A stretch of 64,000 nt of DNA from Ananas comosus (taxonomy: Eukaryota > Streptophyta > Magnoliopsida > Poales > Bromeliaceae): positions 6,016,033-6,080,032 of the forward strand of contig NC_033629.1 in NCBI RefSeq assembly GCF_001540865.1. The letters run 5' to 3'. The translations under genes and the position numbers were made by a program. This document shows positions 1 to 11,515 of the stretch, one piece after another. The notes under the pieces were generated by a model, which did no database searches, was not told where the DNA came from, and saw nothing but the letters and a program-made list of their open reading frames with translations. How positions within the stretch are numbered: position 1 is the first letter of the stretch; the number at the start of each line of letters is the position of its first letter.

Positions 1-3000
1 GGGCTCACGGGTTGACATATCCAACCACTTTTTCGGAAAAGAACACCTAGCCGCAGTGGATCAGACCGCTGGTGTTCGTGAAATGTGAATGAGTCTCGGG
101 CGATCAATGCTAATATACTCAATAGCCAACCGTCGGCAACTAGCCGACAATCACCACCCCTTGGGGCAAATCGACCAATAGGTCATCGAACCATAAGGAA
201 TACGAGTACCGACCACTCAGGTCAACTAGGATGGAACAACTCAACATCCTTCCAAAGGAATGCAAGTATCGACTGCTCAATGTCAACTAACAGATATGCA
301 CACGAACCGACAAATAGGTCATAATACGGAATACATGAAACCGACTGACTAGGCCACAAGAATGTCAAATCACGAATCAGTGTAATCTATAATCAGCCGT
401 CGGCAACTAGCCGACAATCCTACCCCTCAAGGCACACGAACCATATAGGTTATCAAATAGCCTAACCGACCAAGTAGGTCACAATAACAAATGCAGTAAA
501 CCGACCAAATAGGTCACAGATACGAAATACCAAAACCGACCAACCAGGTCACAGATATCACATGCAGGTAAAACTACTCTACTCCTCCTCATGATACTAA
601 ACATGGAAACAACCGAGAGAGTATAACGGAAACAACATGGGTGCAAGGCTCAATATATAATATGCAATAATAACAACAGGAGGACAAAGGTAAGAGGATA
701 TCATCGAGCGTGCACCACTGTACCGACTTCGGATTGAAGTACCCACCTGTACGTATATGGTACTAGCCTTCCAACTGCAAAGGAAGTCACAACCAGACCT
801 ACGAAGGGTCCAGCGGGTTAGAATCCAACCCACAAACACAAAACTCTAACTCACCAACCCTACCAATAACCCTACGGGAATCGGTTTCCCAAAACCGATT
901 GCCGAACATGCCGGAAGTCCCGAAAATTGCATCGAGACTCTGCCGGGACCCACAAACTGTCCCGGGACTCACCGACTACTGCTACGAGTCACCCGCTGCC
1001 ACTAAACACATGTTTTCGTGTGACTTGGTAGCAAAAGCACAATCTCACTTCTAAACGATTATCATCTGATAATCATTCCGATCCGGGTTCCCAGAAGTGT
1101 CCAATTCGACACCGGAACCCACCGTCGCTCACCCGTCATTTCCAAACCCTCAAAATGACGTGGGTGACCAGCCAACAAGGCTTAGCGATGACATAAAAAG
1201 TCACAAGGCACCGTCGGAATAATTCTGAACCGAAAACGCATTCCGTCGGCGGATTTTGCCGACAAACGCACCAGAAATCAATTTTCAATTTCCGCAAGAG
1301 CCTGGGGCCTTGGACAATCAATTCAGAGGTCACCCACTGCCCACACACGCTGCCACCAGCGACCACCAAATGTACAATTGCATAGAAACCCCCGCGACAA
1401 CATAAAATCACATTATTTCATGTGATTATCCGGGTTTTATGGCCCGACAATGCAAACCGAGGATCTTCCAGCCTGGCCGAGACACCCACTGACAAGTCTC
1501 GATGTGCCGGAGGCCGTGCTCACACTTCGGAGCACTGCCGGCCACTGTGGCAAGCACACGAGCGACGCGAAAATCAGCGAAGCAGCGCACACAGCGATTA
1601 GATCGCGTCAATCACTCAAACCGGGGCATCTCTGACCCCAACGGAGGTGAGCATGATGTTCAGCACGAAACAAGGATCATCGTGCTCACTTCCACAGTTA
1701 TCGAGGTGCCTTCGGATCGCCGGAAAAGCGACCGGAACCCCAAGACAGTGTGCAGATAAACTAAACAAGGCTTACCAGACCAGTGGGAGCACTGGTTGGT
1801 CGCCGGCGGCCGGACGGCAGGCGCTCCGGTAGGGGACCGGTGAGGCCGGTCAGTGGGGATCGGTAAGGCCGGTCAGTGGGGGCCGGGGCACCTGCTGGCT
1901 GGCAGGGGGAGGCGGCCGATAGCGCGGCGACAGAGATCAAACCCGAGAGCTTGGCCTCGAGTTCACGGGCGATGGCGGCCGGGCGGCGGCCCCGGGAGCT
2001 CTGGGGAGGCGGCCACCGTTGCGCCCCGCTGTGGGCGGCGGCGAGGCGCAATGGCTGAGCTAACTCGGCCTCGGCTCGCGCTGAGTCTGGACAGCCGTAG
2101 GGAGGGAGAGCAGCAGCCAGCGGCTTCGGGGACAACGGAGATGGTGAGCGGCGGTGTGCGGGATGTCGCCGGCAGTCCAGGAGGGCAAGGCAGCCCACCA
2201 CAAAGCGACAGCAACTCGCGGCCGCGAGCTGACCCGAGCTCGGCCCGAGTTGTTGCAGGTGGCCGTGGATGGGCCCCAGCGGCGCCGGCGGTACACTCGG
2301 ACGGCGGGGGCCGGCGAGGATGACGCCGGAGGTGAGTCACGGCCAGAGGATGAAGACTCCAAGGAATTAGATGTTCCCTGAGTTCCACGGCCAAGGTAGA
2401 GGCAAGATGAAAAGAGAAAGGTTGTAGGGAGGCCGATGAGAGGTTTTCCGGCGGCCGGGGATGCTCGCCGGCGGCCGGGGCGCGCGCACGGCATGGGTAT
2501 AGGTGAGTGGGTGTCGGCTAGGGTTAGCTGGGGGAGTAGGGTTGGCTAGGTCTAGGGTTTTGTGCAAGGAAACCCTAGCTGCCACTTATTTACAAAATGT
2601 ATTCTTGCAGAAAACCCCCCTCAAAGCTAATTATTTACAATCCAGCCCTCTTCCAGCGCGTGTATTTTGCATACCAGCCCCTCGACGTTCGAAATTGCGC
2701 AAAACGACACATAAAATATTAGGTTTATCACAATTTCCCCGCTTTGCCAATTTCGACCCCACAACGAACGTTTCGCTATTCCCAAAGATCCGTCCGTCAG
2801 ATTTCCGATCGGATCACCCCAGCACGTTTAGCATGACTGGGGCATCGAATCTAGCGTTTCGTTTCATCCGATTTGGTGGCCGATTTGCGACTAAACCTAT
2901 CCACTCTCCAACATTCCAAAACTACACTTAAATATGTGTAAAACCTATAAACTCCCTTTTTCTCGAAAATCGTGCATTAAATCTAAAATCCGTCAGTGCC

Positions 3001-3268
3001 ATGAGTTCCAGAATAGACGAACCATTCAAAATGAGCTATTGAACTGCTATGAACGGAGTCTGATACGTGCCGGAAGCCAACTCTACACCGTGGCCTCTCA
3101 GGAAAACTGGGTTACTCTTCACTTTAATTGAAAACTAAAGATCGCGCAAAATCTCCGTTTTAACTCGTTTTTCCCTGAAAATTGACGAGTGCTTTTGTAA
3201 TTAAAATACACACAAAAACATTGTTAACAGAGAGTTTAGCCACACAATCAAAATCTAAAGTCCTTACA
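1..3268 (-). mobile_element. Truncated copy A of a 4.2-kb LTR family
   Basis: This block matches, in reverse orientation, the complete LTR at 27294-31471. It ends at 3261-3268 with TCCTTACA, the reverse complement of that LTR's first bases (TGTAAGGA). Its other end lies beyond the window start, so about 3.3 of 4.2 kb is present. It shares with copies B and C the repeated 'accgaccaa..aggtcac' segments (about 440-570), a GC-rich stretch (1790-2500) and a bipartite inverted repeat near 1644-1693. No polypurine tract flanks the 3268 end, so this is a solo LTR or a 5' LTR rather than a 3' LTR. The GC-rich part holds several open frames that look like composition artefacts. Confidence 0.85.
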
Positions 3269-3295
3269 TGGCCATCCTGATTTATATGATTTTTC

Positions 3296-3735
3296 GAAGA
3301 AACTTCAAATATCCCCCTTATGGTTTCACTCTTTCTCACTTTAGTACCATGTGGTTTAAAATGTATCAAGTTAGTATCTTGTGGTTTCACATTTTCTCAC
3401 TTTAGTACCCTGTGGTTTAAAATATATCAAGTTAGTACCCTGTGGTTTTAGTTTTTTCTTAATGAAATATTAAACCACATGGTACTAAAGTGAGAAAGTG
3501 CGAAACCATAGGGTACTAACTTGATATATTTTAAACCACAAGGTACTAACTTGATACACTTTAAACCGCACGGTACTAAAGTGAGAAAGAGTGAAACCAC
3601 AAGGGGGATATTTGAAGTTTTTCCTAAAGTGAGAAAATGCGAAACCACAGGATACTAACTTGATACACTTTAAACCACATGGTACTAAAGTGAGAAAGAG
3701 TGAAACCACAAGGGGGATACTTGAAGTTTTTCCTA
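3296..3735. mobile_element. Foldback (long inverted repeat) element
   Basis: The left arm (about 3297-3460) and right arm (about 3470-3735) are reverse complements built from the units 'ccccttgtggtttcactc', 'tttctcactttagtacc' and 'tatcaagttagtaccc'. The right arm carries an extra partial copy, so the unit 'gaaaccacaaggggga' occurs at both about 3592 and 3702. There is no coding capacity. It looks like a foldback or MITE-like non-autonomous element. The superfamily was not identified. Confidence 0.7.
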
Positions 3736-3943
3736 AAAATAAAATTTACACACAAAAATTGAGTGTACACTTTTGTTTCTCTTAAGAAGCAACTGCAAAC
3801 CGGAAAAAAAATGAATAAATACAAGCACCCAAAACACAAATATTTTTCAACCACATGCTGGATAAATCCATTTCAACAAATTAAAAATAACAATGCTATC
3901 TATACAACCAAAAAGTGAGTGTAAATCGTACATACCATCTATT

Positions 3944-3948
<5 letters not shown>

Positions 3949-3986
<38 letters not shown>
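3949..3986. repeat. (TA)n microsatellite
   Basis: Uninterrupted alternating TA. It adjoins the start of the next repeat, as is common at MITE insertion sites. Confidence 0.9.
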
Positions 3987-3990
<4 letters not shown>

Positions 3991-4351
3991 TCCAGCTACT
4001 ATACTCTTATGAGTATAGAGCCTCTTGTACTCATAAGTTTTTAGCCGTTAAATCTACCCTTTAATCATTTTCACCCGTTAGATTATACTATTTAACCAAC
4101 CACCCACTCAACCCTAGGGGGCCCACTACCAACCTAACCGTAACCACTTNCTCCGTTGCCACCTATTTCTTTTCGATGATAGAGTCTCCAAATCAACGAT
4201 CGGCACCATTGAATATGATCTATACCACTTGAAGTGTTTAGAAATCAAATTTCATACATTTTCGATATTATTCTTTTATCCGTCCAGTGGACACAAAAAT
4301 GAACGACTAAAAATGAATATTCTTTAAAAAATGATGATAGAAGTCTTGTAG
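3987..4351. repeat. Dispersed repeat end with TATAG-type hairpin
   Basis: It begins with a small palindrome (ctatactc-ttat-gagtatag, about 3998-4018). A related sequence occurs at 11766-11795 beside another TA tract. Together with the 'aactctatatata' end at about 11745 it may bound an older element in which the MULE sits. One N lies at 4150. No gene seen. Confidence 0.4.
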
Positions 4352-4454
4352 TGTCACGCCCGGGTACTAGCGGAAGCATATCCGGTACGTGCACAGACCC
4401 GCCATACACCTGCAGTATATAAGGCTTCTACAAGAAGCAAGTCGATAGGAAGAA
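4352..4454 (-). mobile_element. LTR terminal fragment
   Basis: It starts TGTCACGCCCGGG, the reverse complement of the ...GGGCGTGACA 3' end shared by several LTRs in this window (10875, 31471, 63728). It stops where the MULE terminal repeat begins. Only about 100 bases remain and the rest was not found on the far side of the MULE. Confidence 0.45.
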
Positions 4455-4456
4455 GN

Positions 4457-4630
4457 ACACCCTCCCTCCCTGCCTGTGCCCTCCCCCGACACCCTCCCTG
4501 CCCGCTCGCCCTCCCTCGCCGCCCGCGTTCCCTGCAGACTCTCCTCTCCCTCTCGGTACGGAAAGGCCGACACGCCGCGCGCTCACGTCGTCCCTCCCTC
4601 TCCAATGAGGTACGACCCTCTTTTTTTTTT
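4457..4630. repeat. MULE left terminal inverted repeat
   Basis: Reverse complement of about 11345-11515 with a few mismatches. The outer end is 'acaccctccctccctgcc' and the inner end 'gaggtacgaccctcttttt'. Confidence 0.8.
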
Positions 4631-5421
4631 CCTGATTTATTTATTTTTTATTTTTTTTTGTTTTCCCAACCCAAAAATTAGATCTATAAATTTTTGTTCA
4701 GAAATTGTATAAAATATTTTTGAATTGCAAGTTTTTTTGTTTTCACAGTTTTTCGAAACAGCAGTTTTTTTATTTATTTGTCTTTATATATATCTGGAAA
4801 TCGGAAAAAAATTTAGATTTGTTGAACCTTGATTTTTAAACGAGATCTTTCATAAGAATTTTTATTTTAAAAAAATGTCAGATGTTGTTTAATTATTTTC
4901 TTCAAAATCTGATATCCGAAAATTTTGAAAATCTTTAAAAAATTTTGAAAAATCTGAGAGTTATTATTTCTTCTATAAAAAATTTGAGAGTTATTATTTC
5001 TGAGAGTTGTTATTTCTTTTGAAAATCTTTAAAAAATTTGAAAAACGTTTGAAATCTGAGAGTTATTATTTCTTTTCTTAAAAATCTGAAAATTTTGAAA
5101 ATTTTGACAATCTTAAAAAAACTTCAGATGTTGTTTTATTTATTTCACAAACTTTCTTTTCTTGTACAAAATGTTTATGAAAATAAAAAAATTTCAGATG
5201 ATGTTATAAACCTTGATTTGTCCCTAATGCTTTATTTCTTTTCTTGAAAATAAAAAAATTAAAAATCTGTTTGTTTTACTTATTATTTCTTTTAAATTCT
5301 GAAAAATTTAAACTTCAGATTTGAAGTAGATTATTTGCGAGATTCTTTTAATGTAATTTTTTTAATAAAACAATAGTTCAATTATAATTATAATAAGTTT
5401 ACCATTTTTTGTAGATTATTA

Positions 5422-5884
5422 ATGGTGAATTCTTCTGAAGATAGGCCAGTTTTGTGTAAATAAATGTAACGAGATAGGCATTATTCGATCTTCACAACAA
5501 TCTAGAAGTAAAGGAAGACAATTTTACGGTTGTCGCAAATATGGAAAGGACAATGAAAATTACTGTAATTTTTTCATGTGGTGCGATAAGAAATCAATGA
5601 TATTCAAAGAATGTTTGGAAGGAGGAAGTTCAAATATTTCACAGTTAAAGAAAAATTCGGCGTTTGAATCAGCAGCATCTCCTAAAAAACAATCAAATGA
5701 AAAGATGCTTCAAACCATAAATAACAATCTAACGATCTTGTCTGAGCAAATAGAGAGCTTGAAAACTAAAGTTGCGGAAGTTTCTACGAGGACAACAGTA
5801 TTGACGGAAAGAATCGAAACGGAAAGAAAGATATTTATTGTATTTATTTTAGCAATTCTCTATGTTAAAATTCTATTCTCTTAG
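5422..5884 (+). pseudogene. GRF-type zinc-finger protein carried by the MULE, frameshifted
   Basis: From the ATG at 5422 the frame encodes a start and the first Cys of a GRF zinc finger, then meets a stop about 40 bases in. A 4-base insertion near 5460 (aata-like duplication) moves the rest into the next frame. From about 5470 the frame is open to the TAG at 5882-5884. Visible GRF hallmarks are GRQFYGC followed by CNFFMWCDK. About 60 residues of coiled-coil sequence follow (SEQIESLKTKVAEVST) and then a C-terminal hydrophobic helix (FIVFILAILYVKIL). This GRF + coiled coil + membrane tail layout is common in small plant proteins associated with MULEs. GRF fingers bind single-stranded nucleic acid in better-studied proteins; the role here is unknown. 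The transposase gene is convergent with it. An unrecognised intron instead of the 4-nt insertion is possible but less likely. Confidence 0.6.
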
Positions 5885-5889
5885 AAAGT

Positions 5890-6100
5890 AAAAAAAAATG
5901 TATGAAAAGAATTGATACTTGCCATTTCAGAAGTGCTCTTATGTTTACAAAAGTATTTACTGCTCATGATATAGTGCTCTTATGTTGCCATCCCCTTTCA
6001 GATGTTGTGATAAACCTTGACATGACCCTAATGCTTTATTTCTTTTCTTAAAAATAAAAAAAAAATTGTTTGTTTTAGTTATTATTTCTTTTAAAAATCT
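5890..6100 (+). repeat. Internal MULE arm duplication
   Basis: The segment 'agatgttgtgataaacctt..cctaatgctttatttcttttctt' (about 6000-6090) repeats the arm sequence at about 5195-5290, so the element holds a third partial copy of its subterminal region. No coding capacity. Confidence 0.5.
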
Positions 6101-6109
6101 AGAAATGAA

Positions 6110-6616
6110 AGGAAAGTGGAGTGAGAGTGCAATCCATGAATTAAACCAGAGAATCTTGTGCATTGCTAGCTTTGCCATCCACATGAGAATTATTAGAATC
6201 AGTGACCTCACAGGCTTCTGTGTCAACATAGAACTCTCATTAGCCTATTCTTCTATTTTGACTTTGTACATATCTAAGCTGATAAACAAATCCAAATTCT
6301 CCTCAATGAGTTGCTCAAAATGAGTTCATGTTTCTTTTACATTTGACTCCAATTGCTTATTCTTATCAAATGCAAGAAGCAACCTCTCCTATTTTTCCAA
6401 CAACAAAGAAGCAAGTTTTGAATTCCCACTGTACAGAAAAGCTTTCTCCTCAAATTTTGTATTCTCCAGCTGTAAAGCTTCCAATAAAGTTCTACAACTA
6501 GCTAGTTCAGCTGAAACACTTTCAATTTCTTGTTGGGAGAATTCCAGTTTGTGCTTCAATTTCATTAGGCCACTTCCTTTTATCTCTCCATTCAAATTCA
6601 CCAGAATTAGAAGCAA
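6110..6616 (-). pseudogene. Captured coiled-coil protein gene fragment
   Basis: Two minus-strand stretches read as an acidic, heptad-rich protein: 6616-6389 (LEFSQQEIESVSAELAS, ALQLENTKFEEK) and, in other frames to about 6110, LLLAFDKNKQLES and FEQLIEENLDLFISLDMYK. The frame changes between them without loss of coiled-coil character, so either introns or indels separate the pieces. There is no start codon context and no catalytic domain. It resembles the cytoskeletal or tethering coiled-coil tails of plant proteins, but I do not recognise the donor. A host gene fragment inside a MULE is the Pack-MULE pattern. Confidence 0.45.
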
Positions 6617-6844
6617 CGAGGCAATAAAACGAGAAACAAATTGAAATCCAATTCAATTCACACTATTCGGACACAGGAAATGAAAGCAATTTCACGATTT
6701 GGGGCATAACGAAGAGATCCCATTTGCTTATTCTCACTCGATGATTCAAAACCCTCAAAATTAGAAACAACAAATCATCAAATAAAGAAACATATTAAAC
6801 AAGCACTATGCAAATGTCCAGTACATAAAAAGAGCAAGTTGATT

Positions 6845-7080
6845 GAAACAAAACATACATGCTTCACATAATCCATACAACACAACAAACAAAACATACA
6901 TGCTTCAAATAAAATAATCCATACAACACTACAAACAAAACATACATGCTTCAAAAAAAATAATCCATACAACACTACAAACAAAACATACATGCTTCAA
7001 ATAAAATAATTCATACAACACTACAAACAAAAACATAGATGCTTCAAATAATCCATACAACACTACAAACAAAACATATA
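6845..7080. repeat. Tandem repeat, ~50-bp unit
   Basis: About five copies of a unit containing 'aaaacatacatgcttcaaa' and 'aatccatacaacactacaa'. It lies just 3' of the transposase stop on the minus strand, so it would fall in the 3' untranslated or terminator region of that gene. Confidence 0.8.
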
Positions 7081-7102
7081 TGCTTCACAAAATATAGTGC
7101 TT

Positions 7103-9522
7103 TCAAGATTCTTCTTCATTTGTTGCTTGAAGGCTCTCACTAGAATTTTCTTTAATAGATAGTGCTTTATCAATAATCTGCAAATCACAATATTTGTTAA
7201 TATTATGTGAATATAGAAAAGAAAAAAAAAATTTGACAAAGTAAACAAGATAACTGTTATGGTATTGAAACTAAAAAAAAATGCTACCTCTTTGCATGTC
7301 CTAATGTTATGTCCTTTTTTACCACACTGCTTACAAGTTCTTGATATCCTTGCTTTCTTTTCAATTGGTGACTTAATCCTTTGTGGTTTTCTTCGTCCTT
7401 TACATTGCGAGTGAGGAGGATCTTTAATTGTGTATTGGTTAAGACTTGATTGTGAAATTAGGGTCCTGTCTAGATCATTTGAAGGCTTTTCATTTGTTCC
7501 TTCATCAATTTCTATTGCCTGATTAATTGATGTTAGCACATCAACTCCTCTAATTATCCAACATGCATTTTCATATAACTTAAGACTTTTAGATCCTTTA
7601 AAGATAAATTTTTGCGTCTCTAATATAAGCGAATCAAATCTCCGCGACCGACAAAATGAGGACCCATCACTCATTTCTAGAGAATTAGTGGATGTTCCTT
7701 TTTTGGCATTCTTAGTCCACCTTTTTAGAATATATCTAGAAGGAATGCTATACATTTCAATATGATGCATTACTTTAAGTGCATGAGCACATAGGAGACC
7801 ATAAAATTCAAACAACTTACAAGTACAAGATACAATATCATCAGACCTTACAACTGTCACAGTATATGTGCACATTCGTTGTTTTGAAGTAGAAGGTTGT
7901 GAAATCGAACTGATCTTGTACAACTTATCTTTTTCCAATTCAACCAACTTGTAACCTGTTGTAGCTCTTAGTTGAACCTTGAATTCTAAAAAAATCGTTT
8001 TGGTATAAATGGAGCGTGCATTTTTCTCAATTGGATCATCTGACCATAAAGAAGGCTCTCCATCATTTGTCATGAAATCTTCCATGTCCTCTGTCTCATA
8101 TTGATTGTTTGACATTTTTTCGAACTGAGTGACAAATTTGAATATTGACGTGTGTGAATCTAACCATATTTTTGCCACAGCATTCATACTTTCGCTACAC
8201 TGTGAAGTGGACATATTCGCAAAAAAAGTATCACGAAAATATACAGGAATCCATTGATACCGAATATTCCATAACAATCGAAGGTGGTTATTTTCATGTA
8301 GTTGATACTTATCAATCATTGTTGCCCACGCATTCTCAAATTCCTCCACAGTTAAACTACTATTTATACATTCTTTTAAATCATTCTCAAAGCCATCTTT
8401 TGAGCTATATAGCACATTGAAATGTTCCTTTGCTTTTCTCATCACATGCCATTGACAACACCTATGAATGGTAGTTGGAAAGACTATCTCAATAGCTTTC
8501 TTCATAGCAGGATCTTGGTCGGTGATAATAGCTTTTGGATTTTTACCATACATAGCTTTCATCCATGTTTCAAACAACCAACAAAACGTGTTAGCAGTCT
8601 CATCCCTAATGAGAGCACACCCAAAAAAAATAGACCGAAAATGATGATTAACTCCTATAAAGGGAGCAAATAGCATACTATATTTATTCGTCATGTAAGT
8701 TGTGTCAAAAGTGATAACATCACCAAAATGCTCATATGCCATTCTAGATCTTCTATCTATCCAAAAAATATTTCGTGCTCTTTGTTGGTCGTCAACATCA
8801 ACAGCATAAAAAAATAATGGGTCCTTTTCTTGGAGTTCACGAAAGTAGTTTAGAGCACTTGCCACATCTATTCCAACAAGTTTTCTATGTTTTTCGACAA
8901 CCTCATTACTCAAATCCTTGCGAATGAAGTGAATATTATGTCTTCCTCCTTCTTTTGCTTCCAATAAAGACATAATTTGGGAAGCAAAGATATTTTGCTC
9001 ATTTAACATATGAATCAAATCTTTTTGTTCTTTCGTGATGTTACGATGCGATCGAAAGAAACGAGTTTTAAAAGGACTAGCTATCAACTCATGATTATGT
9101 TCATTAGCAACCACCGCTATCACCCACTTTCCTCGATCATCTATTTTCAGCACAACATGTGCCTTACAATTAGTACGTCTGTTGGAACAATCCTTTTTGG
9201 GTGTATGGCTACCTTGAGATTTTTGGTGTTCACTTTTATCTTGAGATGTAGGTTTAGAATGACCGGCTTTGGAGCAACAATAGGTTATAGATGTGATGAC
9301 ATCATCCTGTTTTCTTGTCTTGTAATGGGTTTGTTTTCTTATACTAAACCCGATTTTAAAAGCATAATCATTGTAGAACTTTTCAGCTTCCTCTATACAA
9401 GTGAACTCTAAACCAACACGTAGCTCATCATCGGAATATTTGCTCATATTCGATATTTGATCATTAGCAACTATTTCTTCAATTTCCTCATTCACCTCAT
9501 CTCTAACATCAAGATTACACAT
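7103..9522 (-). CDS. MULE transposase, FAR1/MuDR type
   Basis: This gene encodes the enzyme that would cut and move the surrounding MULE. It begins at the ATG at 9522. Exon 1 runs to 7288, a 110-bp GT-AG intron occupies 7287-7178, and exon 2 ends at the TGA 7105-7103, giving about 769 residues with no internal stop. Domains in order: FAR1-like DNA-binding region (residues ~35-140, FYNDYAFKIGFSIRK and NEHNHEL); MULE DDE core with D in VITFDTTY, D in AIITDQDPAM and E in CSESMNAV, plus the C/H motif HRCCQWHVM; SWIM zinc finger CTCKLFEFYGLLCAHAL; and a zinc knuckle CKQCGKKGHNIRTC at the exon junction. Splicing is inferred: without it the frame runs into hydrophobic residues typical of a translated AT-rich intron. 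Its intact state suggests recent activity. It is not a domesticated FAR1 gene, because it sits between TIRs. Confidence 0.85.
7178..7287 (-). other. Intron of the MULE transposase gene
   Basis: Donor GAG|GTAGCAT and acceptor TTTGCAG|ATT on the minus strand, phase 0, 110 bp, AT-rich. Removing it joins the zinc knuckle to a short acidic tail ending in TGA. Confidence 0.7.
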
Positions 9523-9901
9523 TGAACTGAGGAATCAATAATAGAGGCATGTTCCATTATTTAACTAACTCCTACAAAAATATCTAAAGTTAATATTCTC
9601 AATGACCTCAAACAATAGGAAAATAGAAAAAAAATTTCTTCATTTATAGTAACAATGTGGATACACTAGTTCTATTGAATCAATAATGCATTCAGTGAGA
9701 AAAAATAAATTACAAGAACTAGATAAAAGAAAACCAACCATAAATGATGAAATAATAACTCTCAGATTTTTAAATTTTTCAGATTTTCAAACATATTTTT
9801 TTAAAATTTTTAGATTTTTAAAAGAAATAATAACTAATAAAACAAACAGATTTTTATTTTTTTTTATATTTAGGAAAAAAAATAAAGCATTAGGGACAAA
9901 C
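9523..9901. other. 5' flank of the transposase gene and MULE right arm
   Basis: AT-rich DNA upstream of the transposase ATG. From about 9760 it is an inverted, diverged copy of the left arm at 5200-5330. The last five bases (CAAAC, 9897-9901) are the target duplication of the solo LTR that follows. Confidence 0.5.
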
Positions 9902-10875
9902 TGTAACATACCAGATTTTGGTATAAAAATAAAAATAAATAAAAATAGTGTGAGAAACTATTTTTATTGGATTNATAATGTAAGTTGAAGGTTTATGTTA
10001 GGCTAAATCGTACTAATAATGTTGAACTAAGAAAAGTAAAAGATGTTAGGATTCGTTCAGCTGAGTCCCATGGCGATAGAGATCAGAGCCACCATCCCGC
10101 GATTGATACTACGATGCGGGAGCGGAGCGCGGCGGCGCGGCGAGTGCACACTTGGACATTGTGGGGTTTTGGTGCACCCCACTCTTGGTTGAGGTACCAA
10201 GGGTCACCCATGCCGGTGGATTCCCTTTTCGAGCTGGTTATCCAGGTTCCCTCCGTTGACGTTCAATCAGGTTATTTGTCTATCTATATATAAAACTAAT
10301 ACGTTGCTTATTTTGGTACGTAACGGAGTGCTTACGTTATACTTCTAGTACGTTACTACGCTGATATGTTAGTTGATCATTAAGTTAGCTAATGATGAAA
10401 GTAGGTTAACTGTAAATTCCAAAAGACAGTAAATGGTAAAATTAGTATTTCAAAGTAGATAGAAATGTTTCGATTGGCGGGCTGAGCCAGAACTCAGTTA
10501 GCAGACGCCTCATGGCGTGTTTCGGTCCGGGCTCCGCTTCCTGCAGAGTGAACGTGGAGCCGGAATTTAGGGGAGTTGATCCTATAGTGATATCAAGTAT
10601 TCAAATAATGGGTTAGTGAACCGATTGGGCTTCAGTATTTGGGATGTAAAATGTATGAATGTGAATGCTTGTAATAACAAGATTATGTTTTTGATACTTC
10701 CTTATGCAATCTTTGCTTGAAATGTGTTCCTGGTTGGAACTTTGTACATTGTATTGATTGCGACGCCTTGAATGTATAGGGGAGACTCTGTCCGTGGTAC
10801 CGGGGAAACCCTGTCCGTTCGGCGGTCTGTCGGCGTGCCCGAAACCGGCCAAATAGGCGGGCTCGGGGCGTGACA
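9902..10875 (+). mobile_element. Solo LTR, 974 bp, TSD CAAAC
   Basis: It begins TGTAACATACCAGATTTTGG and ends GGGCTCGGGGCGTGACA. It is flanked by a perfect CAAAC duplication (9897-9901 and 10876-10880). Removing it rejoins the MULE arm. No internal region, primer site or second LTR is present, so it is the product of LTR-LTR recombination. Its last ~120 bases resemble the ends of the 4.2-kb LTR and of the 9.2-kb block at 11874-21083, which suggests one lineage. One N lies at 9974. Confidence 0.9.
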
Positions 10876-10880
10876 CAAAC

Positions 10881-11344
10881 CCAGATTTCAAAATCACACA
10901 AAATGCACAACCTATGGTTTTTGAGCTTCTACGGTTTGGAATTTACAATCAAAAGTTCAGGGAAGTGAATCTAGGGTTTGTAATGAGATAATTGGTGATG
11001 GCTCAGGAAAATTATACTGAAAAAAGAAAAAATTTTAACTAGGGTTTCTAAATTATGATAGGCACAAAAGTGAAAAACCCAGGTTGTAGAATCACATAAA
11101 ACTCTCACAAAATGCACAATCTAGGATTTGAAAACCCCAGCATTTATAGATTAACACATCAACACCCAAACAAGAAAAAACAAAAGAAAAGATTTTTCAA
11201 TTTTTCAACACAAAAAAGAAAAATTCACAACACGAATAAGCAATCCAAGCAAGCAATTTGGCCCCAGCACCCAAATTCAAATGGGTCAAAAAAGAAAAAA
11301 GAGGAAAGCAAAAGTGCCAACTCTAGGGTTTCCAAAAAAAAAGG
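10881..11344. other. MULE right arm, no gene
   Basis: Continuation of the MULE subterminal arm, A-rich and rich in direct repeats of 'aaaatcacacaaaatgcacaa' type (about 10889 and 11091). Short open frames here are composition artefacts. Confidence 0.5.
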
Positions 11345-11515
11345 GGAAAAAAGAGGGTCGTACCTCGTTGGAGAGGGAGGGGCGACGCGAGCGCGCGGCG
11401 TGCCGGCCTTTCCGTACAGAGAGGGAGAGGAGAGTCCGCAGGGAACGCGGGCGGCGAGGGAAGGTGAGCGGGCAGGGAGGGTGTCGGGGGAGGGCGCAGG
11501 CAAGGGAGGAGGGTG
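11345..11515. repeat. MULE right terminal inverted repeat
   Basis: Inverted copy of 4457-4630. The outer end 'gggaggagggtgt' runs into a (GA)n tract, so the exact element edge is uncertain by a few bases. Confidence 0.8.

Noticed and set aside
1761..2494. Long overlapping frames on both strands in the GC-rich part of LTR copy A
   Set aside because: They are rich in Arg, Pro, Ala and Gly in every frame, lack motifs, and the homologous frames in copies B and C are not conserved. High GC content explains the lack of stops.
7103..9522. Domesticated FAR1/FHY3-type transcription factor
   Set aside because: The gene lies between matching MULE terminal repeats and keeps the DDE residues and SWIM finger, so a transposase is the simpler call.
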